Shown here: piece after piece, positions 6,004 to 6,224 of the stretch | Numbering within the stretch: position 1 is the first letter of the stretch | How the letters are laid out: each line of letters starts with the position of its first letter | Source of the DNA: Bdellovibrionales bacterium | Lineage (GTDB): Bacteria; Bdellovibrionota; Bdellovibrionia; Bdellovibrionales; UBA1609 | DNA length: 6,224 nt | Reading direction: 5' to 3' | Assembly: GCA_020435085.1 (NCBI GenBank) | Contig: JAGRAB010000009.1 | Location: forward strand, 1-6,224 | Notes under the pieces: generated by a model | Told to the model about the DNA's origin: nothing | Database searches by the model: none | The model's input: only the letters and a program-made list of their open reading frames with translations | Made by a program: the position numbers and the translations under genes

Positions 6004-6224
6004 TTAAAGTTCATCATTAAATGCATCGTTAATATTAAGGCCTTGAAACGAGCCCAACAATTTGTAATCACTATCTGGATTAATCGCTCGTGTTGTATCC
6101 ACACCGTATCCATTTTTCCAAGTTCGGCAATCGTAAGGACCAATCGAGATAAACCAACAATAAGTTCTTGGGCTTCCAAAACCTGGTAAGTATCCATTCA
6201 AAGGATTGGGAGCATAGGCTAAGT
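6004..6224 (-). CDS. Probable envelope protein, 5' part missing at window edge
   Basis: This minus-strand frame is open from the right edge to a TAA at 6006-6004 and gives the last 72 residues of a larger protein. The visible part begins LAYAPNPLNGYLPGFGSPRT and holds two cysteines nine residues apart (YCWFISIGPYDCRTW), many aromatic residues and an acidic end (DAFNDEL). An internal TTG could be read as a start for a 65-residue protein, but the upstream codons are also open and similar in composition, so a cut gene is more likely. The other minus frame here (6197-5991) is closed by a TGA immediately upstream and reads like a shadow. The gene precedes two lipoprotein genes with a 34-nt gap, which suggests one operon and an envelope role. 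No family is recognised. Confidence 0.7.
   Translation of the reverse strand, partial: LAYAPNPLNGYLPGFGSPRTYCWFISIGPYDCRTWKNGYGVDTTRAINPDSDYKLLGSFQGLNINDAFNDEL

Noticed and set aside
5827..6189. 120-codon plus-strand ORF at the right end
   Set aside because: It is antisense to the start of the 5969 lipoprotein and to the cut gene at the edge; its composition looks like a reverse-frame artefact.
5991..6197. 68-codon minus-strand ORF overlapping the cut gene
   Set aside because: A TGA stands immediately upstream of its ATG, while the neighbouring frame stays open to the window edge and is more protein-like.

Overview
The window looks like chromosomal DNA from a Gram-negative bacterium of moderate-to-low GC (about 36-42% in the lines I sampled). 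The evidence is two lipoproteins with clear lipoboxes, two more proteins with Sec signal peptides, and a ComM-type AAA+ ATPase beside a Xer recombinase. The many secreted proteins without recognisable families, and one carrying a Gly-rich stretch, would fit a predatory or Bdellovibrionota-like lineage. That placement is an impression, not something the sequence proves.

Left part (1-1347): a secreted protein of unknown function is read leftward and cut by the left edge (start near 695, with 710 as an alternative). AT-rich intergenic DNA with nested inverted repeats follows. A doubtful 89-codon leftward ORF (875-1144, GTG start) comes next, then a 200-bp region holding a perfect 15-bp palindrome (1183-1197) beside -10-like boxes on both strands. 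A rightward secreted protein of unknown function (1348-2034) stops 16 bp from the end of comM, so those two genes converge.

Centre (2051-4575): comM and a XerD-like tyrosine recombinase lie in tandem on the minus strand, xerD upstream. Both act in DNA recombination: ComM in branch migration of incoming DNA, Xer in resolving chromosome dimers. The 230-bp gap between them is unusual. It holds a near-perfect 27-bp palindrome and, about 60 bp away, a GC-rich (about 65%) hairpin-forming block, neither explained by a gene.

Right part (4664-6224): three leftward genes form a probable operon with gaps of 34 and 28 nt: a cysteine-bearing protein cut by the right edge, then two lipoproteins. Their products should sit in the cell envelope; none belongs to a family I recognise. 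xerD begins 88 bp after the last of them and may be partly co-transcribed, although a weak promoter-like sequence lies in the gap.

I see no tRNA, rRNA, CRISPR array, insertion sequence or canonical Rho-independent terminator. Nothing here clearly amounts to a new multi-gene system. The best leads are the two structured elements upstream of comM, the divergent palindrome region near 1190, and the unknown envelope-protein cluster.
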